64,000 nucleotides of DNA from Candidatus Epulonipiscium fishelsonii (lineage in GTDB: Bacteria; Bacillota; Clostridia; Lachnospirales; Cellulosilyticaceae). Below the pieces are notes generated by a model that saw only the letters and a list, made by a program, of their open reading frames with translations, was not told the origin of the DNA and did no database searches. This document shows, one piece after another, positions 1 to 7,297 of the stretch (within the stretch, counting starts at the first letter, position 1; every line of letters begins with the position of its first letter). Both the position numbers and the translations under genes were made by a program. The stretch lies in the NCBI GenBank assembly GCA_001983455.1, contig LJDB01000064.1, positions 62,001 to 126,000 of the forward strand, given 5' to 3'.

Positions 1-28
1 TAAATTGATTTATTTGGTTTTCACTCAA
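1..28 (-). CDS. Possible 5' end of rsmG (partial)
   Basis: After the mnmG stop codon the minus strand carries a short Shine-Dalgarno-like AGGA. A TTG codon follows about 6 bases later and opens a frame (L-S-E-N-Q-I-N-Q-F) that runs off the window edge. In most Bacillota the gene after mnmG is rsmG, the 16S rRNA m7G527 methyltransferase. Only nine codons are visible, so the call rests on position and on the open frame, not on recognisable homology. Confidence 0.3.
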
Positions 29-57
29 GTTTATTCCTATTTGTTGTGCTCCTGTTT

Positions 58-1932
58 TTAGCATTGCCTACCTCTTAATTGCTCTAAATATACAAGCAAC
101 ACACTTATATCAGCAGGAGACACTCCCGAAATCCTTGACGCTTGCCCAATGGATACAGGTTTAATTTGTGTTAACTTTTGAGCAGCTTCAATTCTTAAGC
201 TATGGACTTTATTATAGTCTATATTTTCAGGGATAATCTTTTTCTCTAATTTTTTAAACTGCTCCACTTGTTTTTGTTGCCTAGAAATATATCCCTCATA
301 CTTAAGTTCCGTAATAACTTGCTCAATAATGTCATCCGATAACTTTGGTCGGGTTATATCAATCTTGTCAAAGTCATGATATTCTAGTTCTTTTCTTTTT
401 AGTAGCTCTGAAAGTGCAATTCCTGATTTCAAAGGATTTGATCCCTTTCCTGTAATAATTGCTTGGATATTTTCAGAGTTACCTACAAAAACTTTTTTTA
501 GTCTATTAATTTCCTCATCAATTTGTTGTCTTTTAATTTTAAATTTCTCAAACCGTTCCTCTGATATTAATCCCAAGTCATACCCTTTTTCAGTTAATCT
601 TAAATCAGCATTATCTTGTCTTAATAAAAGCCGATATTCTGCTCTCGAAGTCAACATTCTATACGGTTCATTAGTTCCTTTTGTTACTAGATCATCAATT
701 AAAACTCCAATATACCCTTCAGATCTATCTATAGTAAAAGGTGGTCTATTATCTATTTTTAAGACTGCATTTATTCCTGCAACCAATCCTTGTGCTCCTG
801 CTTCTTCATATCCAGAGCTTCCATTCATTTGCCCTGCACTAAAAAGTCCATCAATATGTTTAAATTCTAATGTATGCTTAAGTTGTAGCGGATTTATACA
901 ATCATATTCAATAGCATATCCTATTCTTGTTACTTCAACATTTTCTAGTCCTTTTATTGAACGCAACATTTGGATTTGAACATCTTCAGGCAGTGAAGAG
1001 CTCATTCCTTGAACATACATTTCATTTGTATTATATCCTTCTGGTTCCAAAAAAACTTGATGTCTTTCTTTGTCATTAAAACGTACAACTTTATCTTCAA
1101 TTGAAGGACAATATCTTGGACCAGTCCCCTCAATCACTCCTGAATATAAAGGCGAACGGCTAAGATTATCTCTTATAATCTTATGGGTTTGTTCATTTGT
1201 ATAAGTTAAGTAACATGCAACTTGGTTAAGGTTTGTTTGAGATTTATCTGTGTCAAAAGAAAAATGAATTACATTTAAATCCCCATACTGAGGCTCCATT
1301 TTAGTTACATCAACAGTTCTCCCATCAACTCTAGCAGGAGTCCCTGTTTTAAATCTTCTTAGTTCAATTCCGATTTCTTTTAAGCTTTCACTGATTTTTT
1401 TTGCTGTTTTTAATCCATTTGGTCCAGTCTGCTCGATATTTTCTCCAGTCAAGCAACGTGATTGAATGTATGTTCCACTTGCTAATATAACAGCTTTACA
1501 TTTATAATAAGTCCCTGTATTTGTTAAAATTCCCACAACTTTATCGTCTTCCAATATAATTTTTACAATTTCCTGCTGTTTAATTAACAAATTATCAGTG
1601 TTCTCCAAAACTTTTTTCATTTCAGCCATATATTTTGCTTTATCCGCTTGTGCTCGCAAAGAATGTACTGCTGGACCTTTTGCAGTGTTTAGCATTTTTG
1701 ATTGGATATATGATTTATCTATATTTTTTCCCATCTCACCACCCAATGCATCTATTTCTTTTACCAAATGCCCTTTGGATGTCCCTCCAATATTTGGATT
1801 ACATGGCATCATCGCAATGCTTTCAAAGCTCATTGTAAACATTATCGTTTTTTTTCCTAATCTTGCACTAGCTAAACTGGCCTCGCATCCAGCGTGACCT
1901 GCACCAATTACTGCTACATCTATTTCTTGCAT
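58..1932 (-). CDS. mnmG: tRNA uridine-5-carboxymethylaminomethyl(34) synthesis enzyme MnmG (GidA)
   Basis: MnmG is the FAD-containing partner of MnmE. Together they install carboxymethylaminomethyl or aminomethyl groups on wobble U34 of certain tRNAs in the cytosol. The N-terminus has the dinucleotide-binding GAGHAG motif (residues 10-15). Family signatures are visible further on: a [10 protein letters not shown] stretch near residue 275 and a [12 protein letters not shown] stretch near residue 370. About 624 residues is the normal length. I chose the ATG at 1932 because a perfect AGGAGG lies at 1939-1944, six bases upstream. A TTG two codons earlier would touch that site and is unlikely. The gene lies directly after mnmE, as in most Bacillota. 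Confidence 0.97.
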   Translation of the reverse strand: MQEIDVAVIGAGHAGCEASLASARLGKKTIMFTMSFESIAMMPCNPNIGGTSKGHLVKEIDALGGEMGKNIDKSYIQSKMLNTAKGPAVHSLRAQADKAKYMAEMKKVLENTDNLLIKQQEIVKIILEDDKVVGILTNTGTYYKCKAVILASGTYIQSRCLTGENIEQTGPNGLKTAKKISESLKEIGIELRRFKTGTPARVDGRTVDVTKMEPQYGDLNVIHFSFDTDKSQTNLNQVACYLTYTNEQTHKIIRDNLSRSPLYSGVIEGTGPRYCPSIEDKVVRFNDKERHQVFLEPEGYNTNEMYVQGMSSSLPEDVQIQMLRSIKGLENVEVTRIGYAIEYDCINPLQLKHTLEFKHIDGLFSAGQMNGSSGYEEAGAQGLVAGINAVLKIDNRPPFTIDRSEGYIGVLIDDLVTKGTNEPYRMLTSRAEYRLLLRQDNADLRLTEKGYDLGLISEERFEKFKIKRQQIDEEINRLKKVFVGNSENIQAIITGKGSNPLKSGIALSELLKRKELEYHDFDKIDITRPKLSDDIIEQVITELKYEGYISRQQKQVEQFKKLEKKIIPENIDYNKVHSLRIEAAQKLTQIKPVSIGQASRISGVSPADISVLLVYLEQLRGRQC

Positions 1933-1958
1933 ACACAACCTCCTATAATACTATTCAT

Positions 1959-1995
1959 AATAATAAGAAAAAGCTAAAGTTCTTTTCTTATTATT
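1959..1995 (-). terminator. Hairpin between mnmE and mnmG (AATAAGAAAAG family)
   Basis: A 13-bp A/T-rich stem (AATAATAAGAAAA pairing with TTTTCTTATTATT) overlaps the last codons of mnmE and ends before the mnmG ribosome binding site. It resembles the convergent-gene terminators at 11271-11305 and 58540-58574. Here it sits inside an apparent operon, so it is more likely a partial terminator or an RNA processing site. Confidence 0.5.
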
Positions 1996-3367
1996 TACCT
2001 AAACAAAATCGCCCAAATAAATTATCTATTATTTCTTCTTTTAATACCTCTCCCGCAATCATTCCTAAATGTCCATATGCTTCATGTAAATCAATTGCAA
2101 TATAGTCAACCGATAACCCTTCTTCTAAGGTTGAAATCCCCTGGTCTAAACTTTGTATTGATTTAATTAAAGATTCTTTTTGGCGTTGGTTTGAAATTGT
2201 AACATTTGAAGCAATCTCTATTGACTTAAAAATATTTTTCATTTCAAGCTTCAATGTATCAATGCCTTTTGGTATCTTTGTTGATATATTTACTATTTTT
2301 GATGCCTTATTATATTCTAAAATATCGTCCTCACAAGTTTTAAATTCTAGGTCTGTCTTGTTTAAAACATATATAACATTCTTATTTATAGTCAAATTTA
2401 TTAAATTCATATCTTCTTGGTCAATCTCATCTGAGCTATCTAATATAATCAAGATCAAATCTGCTTCCTCTATACATTTCTTGGAGCGGTCTATCCCAAT
2501 TTGCTCCACAATGTCTTGTGTTTCACGAATTCCAGCTGTGTCTAAAAGAACAAATGGTATTCCGTCAATATTTAAATATGCTTCAACCACATCTCGAGTA
2601 GTCCCTGCAATATTTGTTACTATAGCTTTATTTTCTTCTAACAAAATATTTAATAAAGAAGATTTACCCACGTTTGGTTTCCCTATAATTGCAGTTTTAA
2701 CACCTTCTCTAATCATCTTACCATTATCACTAGTTGCCAACAGTTGCTCTAGATTTTGACGCATCTGTTTAATTTTGCCCAATAAATCCTCTATTAAAAT
2801 ATCATCATCATCATATTCGGGATAATCTATTGATACTTCTATTTTTGCTATTATATCTATTAATTCGTCTTGATATTTTTTTATTTCCCTTGTAAGTCTT
2901 CCTTCAAGTTGGTTTATAGCTTGCTTTAGTGATAGTTCTGTCTTGGCCTCAACAATATCCATTACAGCTTCAACTTGAGACAAATCTATTCTCCCATTCA
3001 GAAATGCACGTTTTGTAAATTCGCCTCTTTCAGCTATTCTAGCTCCATTTTTAATAATATTCATCAAAATAAGTTCCATTGGCACAATTCCGCCATGACA
3101 ATTTATTTCAACAACATCTTCACGTGTAAAAGTTCTTGGAGCTTTCATAAGCATAAGTAATACTTCATCAATAACTTCATTATTTTGGTCAACAATATGA
3201 CCATAATGAATTGTATGAGTTGGCATTTCAGCTAAAGACTTTTTTGAGGGCATTTTAAAAATTTTATCAACAATTTCAATGGCTCTATCTCCACTGACTC
3301 TAATTATGCCAATTGCACCCATTCCAATGGCAGTTGATATACTTGCTATTGTGTCTAAATCATTCAT
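1991..3367 (-). CDS. mnmE: tRNA uridine-5-carboxymethylaminomethyl(34) synthesis GTPase MnmE (TrmE)
   Basis: MnmE is the GTPase half of the MnmE-MnmG U34 modification complex. Visible parts are the N-terminal tetrahydrofolate-binding dimerisation domain, an inserted G domain with the P-loop GKPNVGKSS (about residues 223-231), the switch segment IAGTTRD, DTAGIRE (G3) and NKTDL (G4), and the C-terminal FCLGK. That last motif carries the conserved cysteine found in nearly all MnmE proteins. The length from the chosen start is 458 residues, typical for the family. The ATG at 3367 has GAAAGG seven bases upstream. A TTG five codons earlier overlaps that site and is not preferred. Confidence 0.97.
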   Translation of the reverse strand: MNDLDTIASISTAIGMGAIGIIRVSGDRAIEIVDKIFKMPSKKSLAEMPTHTIHYGHIVDQNNEVIDEVLLMLMKAPRTFTREDVVEINCHGGIVPMELILMNIIKNGARIAERGEFTKRAFLNGRIDLSQVEAVMDIVEAKTELSLKQAINQLEGRLTREIKKYQDELIDIIAKIEVSIDYPEYDDDDILIEDLLGKIKQMRQNLEQLLATSDNGKMIREGVKTAIIGKPNVGKSSLLNILLEENKAIVTNIAGTTRDVVEAYLNIDGIPFVLLDTAGIRETQDIVEQIGIDRSKKCIEEADLILIILDSSDEIDQEDMNLINLTINKNVIYVLNKTDLEFKTCEDDILEYNKASKIVNISTKIPKGIDTLKLEMKNIFKSIEIASNVTISNQRQKESLIKSIQSLDQGISTLEEGLSVDYIAIDLHEAYGHLGMIAGEVLKEEIIDNLFGRFCLGK

Positions 3368-3410
3368 CTTTTTTCCTTTCAAACAATACTACTTCTTCTT
3401 TCTCTTATAG

Positions 3411-3450
3411 AATAACAGATTTACTTACGTCTAAATCCATTATCACGAAT
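3411..3450. repeat. Dispersed palindromic repeat, family A, copy 1
   Basis: AATAACAGATTTA (3411-3423) faces CTAAATCCATTATCACGAAT (3431-3450), so the two halves can pair as a stem. The right half is one base different from the copy at 49875-49894. Related copies lie near 22267, 30541, 40809 and 49855, all intergenic. Confidence 0.6.
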
Positions 3451-3492
3451 AAAGGAATACATCGGAAAATTTCCGTGCACTCCCCCATATGC

Positions 3493-4470
3493 TTAATCAT
3501 ATTTTGGTTTAATTACAACTTTTCTGTAAGGGTCTTTTCCCTCACTTTCTGTTGTCACAAACTTATCATTTTGCAATGCTTCATGCACTATACGCCTATC
3601 ATACGCATTCATTGGCTCCAAGGCGAGTGGTTTTTTTAACTTGGCACATTTTTTAGCCATATTAAAAGCTAGTCGTCTTAATGCTTCTTCTTTTCGGTCA
3701 CGGTAATGTTCAATATCTAAAGAAATTTTCACAAATTTATCATTATTTTTGTTAGCAATTAAATATGTTAAATATTGTAATGCCTCTAAAGTTTCTCCCT
3801 TCTTCCCAATTATTAAACCCGGTTGTTCACTATTTATATTAATTACAATTTTGCCTTTTTCTATTTTTGGCTCAAGAGTAGCAGTTATATTCATTAAGTT
3901 TAATAAATTTTGCAAAAATTTTAAACTCTCTTTTGCACTTACTTCAGGTTGAATAGATGGCTGCTGAATTTGTAACTCTTGTGTTAATGGTTCAGCTTTA
4001 GAGGTAGATTGTTGCTTTAATGGCTCAACTTTTATATTAGGTTGTTGTTTTAATGGCTCAGCTTTACTATTAGATTGTTGCTTTAATGGCTCAACTTTAC
4101 TATTAGATTGTTGCTTTGATGGTACAACTTTACTCTTAGGTTGTTGTTTTAATGGTACAACTTTACTATTGGGTTGTTGCTTTGATGGCTCAGCTTTTAT
4201 ATTTGGTTGTTGATTTAATTTTTTAGGAGATTTTTCTTGTGACTTTTTTTCAGAAGAGTTTTTCTCAATTTTCTTAGCAGTCTTAGCTTCCTTTTTTGGT
4301 TGCTTTAATGTTATCCGTACTTTTGCTTGTTTTACTCTAAACCCAAAAATACCTTTTGAACCTTTTTCTAAAATTTCTATAGTCACCTGACTTGTTGTTG
4401 CACCCAACTCCACTAGCCCGTCTATAATAGCAGTATCAACATCTTTAGCTACTTTTTCTACAAATTTCAT
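3493..4470 (-). CDS. jag: RNA-binding protein Jag/KhpB (SpoIIIJ-associated)
   Basis: Jag (KhpB) is a cytosolic RNA-binding protein encoded next to YidC. In other Firmicutes it works with KhpA in controlling cell elongation and division. The domain order is an N-terminal Jag_N domain (residues 1-55), a long Lys/Gln/Pro-rich linker, a KH domain with IGKKGE (221-226) as its GXXG loop, and a C-terminal R3H domain with the R-x3-H pair R292/H296. The protein has 325 residues, longer than the roughly 200 of Bacillus subtilis Jag. The extra length lies in the linker, which contains seven 11-residue repeats. It lies in the conserved yidC-jag-mnmE order. Confidence 0.93.
   Translation of the reverse strand: MKFVEKVAKDVDTAIIDGLVELGATTSQVTIEILEKGSKGIFGFRVKQAKVRITLKQPKKEAKTAKKIEKNSSEKKSQEKSPKKLNQQPNIKAEPSKQQPNSKVVPLKQQPKSKVVPSKQQSNSKVEPLKQQSNSKAEPLKQQPNIKVEPLKQQSTSKAEPLTQELQIQQPSIQPEVSAKESLKFLQNLLNLMNITATLEPKIEKGKIVININSEQPGLIIGKKGETLEALQYLTYLIANKNNDKFVKISLDIEHYRDRKEEALRRLAFNMAKKCAKLKKPLALEPMNAYDRRIVHEALQNDKFVTTESEGKDPYRKVVIKPKYD
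3982..4212 (-). repeat. Seven 33-bp in-frame tandem repeats in the jag linker
   Basis: Residues 87-163 of Jag consist of seven consecutive 11-residue units of the form QQPNSKVEPLK. Variation is at P/S, N/K/T, I/S, V/A, V/E and L/S. The units are exactly 33 bp long and not identical, so they are not a very recent expansion. They extend the basic disordered linker between Jag_N and the KH domain. Confidence 0.9.
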
Positions 4471-4530
4471 TTTCTATCCCATCTTTCTTTTGAATAAGTT
4501 TTGATTAATAAAGGTATGTTTATACAATAT

Positions 4531-4553
4531 AAGGGCGAACAATGTTCGCCCTT
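4531..4553. repeat. Perfect palindrome, family C (GGGCGAACAATGTTCGCCC)
   Basis: A 10-bp perfect stem (AAGGGCGAAC with GTTCGCCCTT) encloses a three-base loop between yidC and jag, both on the minus strand. The T-run follows on the plus strand, not on the strand of the flanking genes. Simple termination of yidC is therefore not the obvious role. Two relatives lie at 57115-57163. Confidence 0.65.
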
Positions 4554-4640
4554 ACTTTTTACTCATAACAATTACCAAAAGTTTTTTCTTAATTGCAGAG
4601 TGATTAATATTTTCAAAGCTTAATTTTAATTTATATCTCG

Positions 4641-5978
4641 TTAACTTTCATCTTTATCTTCTAATTTATGAACATCTTCATGTTCCAATTTAAGTACATC
4701 TTCATGGTCTAACTTAAGTACATCTTCATGTTCTAACTTAGGCACATCCTCATGTTCCAATTTAAGTACATCTTCATGTTCTAATTTATCTACATTGTCT
4801 TGCTTAGTTTCTTTTTTTGGTCTAGTTTCTTTGTTTTGCTTAGGTTTATCTATGTTTACATTATTTTGTTCAGTAACTTGGTTTTGCGGTTTTTTCTTTT
4901 TTTTCTTTTTCTTTCTAGCAGCAGCAAGCTCAGCTTCTCTTGCTTTACGTTCTTCTTCAATTTTTCTTTCAAATTCAATTTCTTCTTTTCTAACAAGTTC
5001 ATTAACAAACTTTTGTTGTATCATTGATATTACGTTTCCTGCTATCCAATATAGTGCAAGCCCAGAAGAAACAGTATAAGAGAAAAATCCCATCATAATA
5101 GGCATCATCATATTCATAGTTTTCATCATGCTTTCAGCAGAGTCTTGCGTTGGATTTGAAACAGTATTACCATTTTTTGCAGCAGCTTCTGCTTGCATAG
5201 CTTTACTGTTAGCCATTGTAATTTTAGTAAATATAAAGGTTGAAAGTCCCGCTAATATAGGAACTATTATAGCAAAATAGTTTCCAGATTCAACAAGGTG
5301 AGCTGGAGAATCAACAAGATTAAATATAAACCACTCAAAATTATTTTTTTTCTCTAAAAGGTCTATAAATGAATCTGCTACATTTTGAGGAACTGAGGAA
5401 ATAAGTTCTTCCCATTGAGCAGTCGTAAAAAGACTTAACTTATCCGCTAGTGTTCCACCATTATCGATTTTTTCCAATTCATAAACCGCAGAAGAACTCA
5501 TTGGAATTTTTGTCAACACACTATTCATTATGGTTTCCCATGTTGGAACCATCTCTGTTAACTTAGCTGCCATAGCTAAATATAATTCTTGTAATTTTGA
5601 AATATAATGACTTGGTTGTCTAAGAACTGCATACACTGCATATAACAATGGCAATTGAATTATTAAAGGTAAACATCCAGCCATTGGATTAATATTGTAT
5701 TTTTTATATAAAGCTTGCATTTCTTGAGATTGAGCCATTTGTGATTGCTGGTCTTTTTTGTTTGCATATTTTCTTTGTATGGCTTGCAGTTCTGGCTGAA
5801 GCTTACTAGTCATTCGCATTGAACGTTGTTGCTTAATTTGCAACGGTGTCATAAGTACTCGCACTATTAAAGTAAATACTATTATTGTTAATCCCAATGC
5901 CCCAATTGGAAATAATATTACTATAGCCTCAAATATTAAATTAAGTATAAAACCAAAAAAGTTATTGATTATATTCAT
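4641..5978 (-). CDS. yidC: Membrane protein insertase YidC (SpoIIIJ/OxaA family)
   Basis: YidC inserts and folds membrane proteins in the cytoplasmic membrane, alone or with SecYEG. The N-terminal hydrophobic segment is followed by the family core, including the Arg-containing groove region (IVRVLMTPLQIKQQRSMR), PLIIQLPLLYAVYAVLR, and the later membrane segments ending in SSGLALYWIAGNVISMIQQ. There is no lipobox. A periplasmic-side insertion lies at about residues 150-225. The cytosolic C-terminus is long: a run of eight lysines is followed by a K/E/T-rich stretch and six octapeptide repeats. The gene overlaps yidD by one base (TAATG) and has GGAGG upstream, indicating coupled translation. 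Confidence 0.95.
   Translation of the reverse strand: MNIINNFFGFILNLIFEAIVILFPIGALGLTIIVFTLIVRVLMTPLQIKQQRSMRMTSKLQPELQAIQRKYANKKDQQSQMAQSQEMQALYKKYNINPMAGCLPLIIQLPLLYAVYAVLRQPSHYISKLQELYLAMAAKLTEMVPTWETIMNSVLTKIPMSSSAVYELEKIDNGGTLADKLSLFTTAQWEELISSVPQNVADSFIDLLEKKNNFEWFIFNLVDSPAHLVESGNYFAIIVPILAGLSTFIFTKITMANSKAMQAEAAAKNGNTVSNPTQDSAESMMKTMNMMMPIMMGFFSYTVSSGLALYWIAGNVISMIQQKFVNELVRKEEIEFERKIEEERKAREAELAAARKKKKKKKKPQNQVTEQNNVNIDKPKQNKETRPKKETKQDNVDKLEHEDVLKLEHEDVPKLEHEDVLKLDHEDVLKLEHEDVHKLEDKDES
4647..4790 (-). repeat. Six 24-bp in-frame repeats at the YidC C-terminus
   Basis: Residues 397-444 of YidC are six consecutive eight-residue units around LKLEHEDV. The first residue varies among D, L, P and H, and the last unit has decayed to HKLEDKDE. 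The tail is highly acidic and histidine-containing, unlike the lysine-rich stretch just before it. Confidence 0.92.
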
Positions 5979-6220
5979 TATTTTCCTCCATTTTTACTTT
6001 TCCCCTTCTTTTCAGGAACAAAATCACACATAGGTTTGTGAAAAGGATTGCATTTTAAAATTCTAATAATCCCGAGAACAATCCCTTTTAAAAAACCATG
6101 TACCTCTATTGCCTGATAGGTATATTGAGAACATGTTGGAATAAATCTACAATTTGAACCAAGATATGGTGAAATACAAAGTTGATAAAACTTGATTAAT
6201 TTAAGAGCAATATATTTCAT
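5978..6220 (-). CDS. yidD: Membrane protein insertion efficiency factor YidD
   Basis: YidD is a small membrane-associated protein that aids YidC-dependent insertion. The 80 residues carry the family hallmarks: the [20 protein letters not shown] segment, the Q-Y-x-x-x-A-I-x-x-H-G helix and the RILKCNPFH motif. It lies between rnpA and yidC in the usual order. Its ATG overlaps the rnpA TGA (ATGA, four bases) and its stop overlaps the yidC start by one base, so the three genes are translationally coupled. Confidence 0.95.
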   Translation of the reverse strand: MKYIALKLIKFYQLCISPYLGSNCRFIPTCSQYTYQAIEVHGFLKGIVLGIIRILKCNPFHKPMCDFVPEKKGKSKNGGK

Positions 6221-6570
6221 ATTTTCCCCTCTTTTTTCTCCAAAATTTTATGTTTATAAAGTAACTGATTTAAAGCCTTATTAATATCATGGTAATTTGA
6301 TTGGGCTGATACAACACGTGCCACAATAACAATGTCCCATCCTACGCTTAAGTTTGTCTCTAAAAGTCTATAACTTTCCTTTATAAGTCTTGTAACTCTG
6401 CTTCTTGTAACGCTATTTCCCACTTTCTTGCTAACACAAATTCCCAGCTTATTTGAATTTAAATTATTTGGTATTTTATAAGCTACTAAGTATTTATTTG
6501 AATAAAATGATCCTTTTTTATATATATTCCTAAATTCATAATTATTTTTTATCGATGTAGTAAATTGCAT
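6217..6570 (-). CDS. rnpA: Ribonuclease P protein component
   Basis: RnpA is the protein subunit of RNase P, which with the rnpB RNA removes 5' leaders of pre-tRNAs. The 117 residues show the family pattern: an N-terminal aromatic segment ([11 protein letters not shown]), the [12 protein letters not shown] strand-helix, and the basic motif [15 protein letters not shown] corresponding to the RNR box. The C-terminal DIVIVAR segment is also typical. The ATG at 6570 is preceded by GGAG at a normal distance. It is part of the rpmH-rnpA-yidD-yidC cluster. Confidence 0.95.
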   Translation of the reverse strand: MQFTTSIKNNYEFRNIYKKGSFYSNKYLVAYKIPNNLNSNKLGICVSKKVGNSVTRSRVTRLIKESYRLLETNLSVGWDIVIVARVVSAQSNYHDINKALNQLLYKHKILEKKEGKI

Positions 6571-6620
6571 TTTTTATCTCCAGTGAATACTTTTTAGAAG
6601 TCATCTACTTCCACTTATAT

Positions 6621-6644
6621 AAAAAACAAGGCCCTTAAAGGCCT
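6621..6644 (-). terminator. Attenuating terminator between rpmH and rnpA
   Basis: Read on the minus strand, an AGGCC/GGCCT stem with a short loop is followed by TTGTTTTTT. It lies downstream of rpmH and upstream of rnpA. It would lower transcription into rnpA relative to the abundant L34 message. Confidence 0.6.
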
Positions 6645-6732
6645 CAATCAATACTAATGAAGAAGAACAACATGAAATATTCTCCTTCACTCAAACTATA
6701 AAAAAAGCAACTCGGCACTATCTTTACTTATA

Positions 6733-6867
6733 TTAAGCTGATAATACCCTTCTTCCTTTTGCTCTTCTTCTTGATAAAACAGCTCTTCCATTTTTTGTTC
6801 TCATTCTTTTACGAAAGCCATGTTCTCTGCTTCTTTGACGCTTTTTTGGTTGTAAAGTCATTTTCAT
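6733..6867 (-). CDS. rpmH: 50S ribosomal protein L34
   Basis: This is a 44-residue, strongly basic protein beginning [20 protein letters not shown] and ending GRRVLSA, the near-invariant L34 sequence of the large ribosomal subunit. The ATG at 6867 has AGGAGG ten bases upstream and a consensus promoter about 65 bases further on. In most bacteria rpmH is the last gene before oriC/dnaA. Here the next gene is the unrelated kinase at 7298. Confidence 0.97.
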   Translation of the reverse strand: MKMTLQPKKRQRSREHGFRKRMRTKNGRAVLSRRRAKGRRVLSA

Positions 6868-6929
6868 AACTTTATCACCTCCTATTAAAAACTATGTTCT
6901 TGACCTCTATCAAATTAAACACTACTTTA

Positions 6930-6958
6930 ATTATAGTAGACTCTTTTCTTCACGTCAA
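6930..6958 (-). promoter_or_regulatory. Consensus vegetative promoter for rpmH
   Basis: On the minus strand TTGACG (6953-6958) is followed after exactly 17 bases by a perfect TATAAT (6930-6935). This is a near-ideal sigma-A promoter, placed to drive rpmH and the genes behind it. Confidence 0.85.
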
Positions 6959-7297
6959 GATAAATTAATATATTTATTATGATAATCAAAGTCTTTTCTT
7001 TTTTATTCATGATAATTCAACATCTAACGCTAAGAAAAAGCCTCTACTCTTTTTCTACTTGCATTAAAGAAGGAATATATTATAATTTCTATATTTCATA
7101 ATTGGTCTTGTTAAGTTAGTTTTTATCAAATCCAAGCCCATCAAATTTAAACATTTAACTGGTATATTCATACATTTATCATATAAATCTAAAAACATCT
7201 TTAAAATATTATATTTTTGATATATAATATTTATTGCAACCCAGTATATTATTAAATTTATATGCATTAATAACAAATTAGAATATGGAGGGAAATA
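6959..7297. other. AT-rich intergenic region where dnaA/oriC would be expected
   Basis: No gene is supported here. A hairpin (AGAAAAAG/CTTTTTCT, 7033-7056) is visible, followed by the candidate promoter listed separately. I see no cluster of DnaA boxes of the TTATCCACA type. The sequence is very AT-rich without clear 13-mer arrays. Confidence 0.6.
7059..7086 (+). promoter_or_regulatory. Candidate promoter for the kinase-vWA-PP2C operon
   Basis: TTGCAT (7059-7064) and a perfect TATAAT (7081-7086) are separated by 16 bases. Transcription from here would leave a leader of about 200 bases before the kinase start. Confidence 0.4.

Noticed and set aside
4795-5079. Plus-strand frames over the yidC 3' part with poly-Phe
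   Set aside because: They are the complement of the poly-lysine stretch and repeats of YidC.
7064-7276. Minus-strand frame of 70 codons
   Set aside because: No ribosome binding site, no similarity I can recognise, and it overlaps the likely promoter of the kinase operon.
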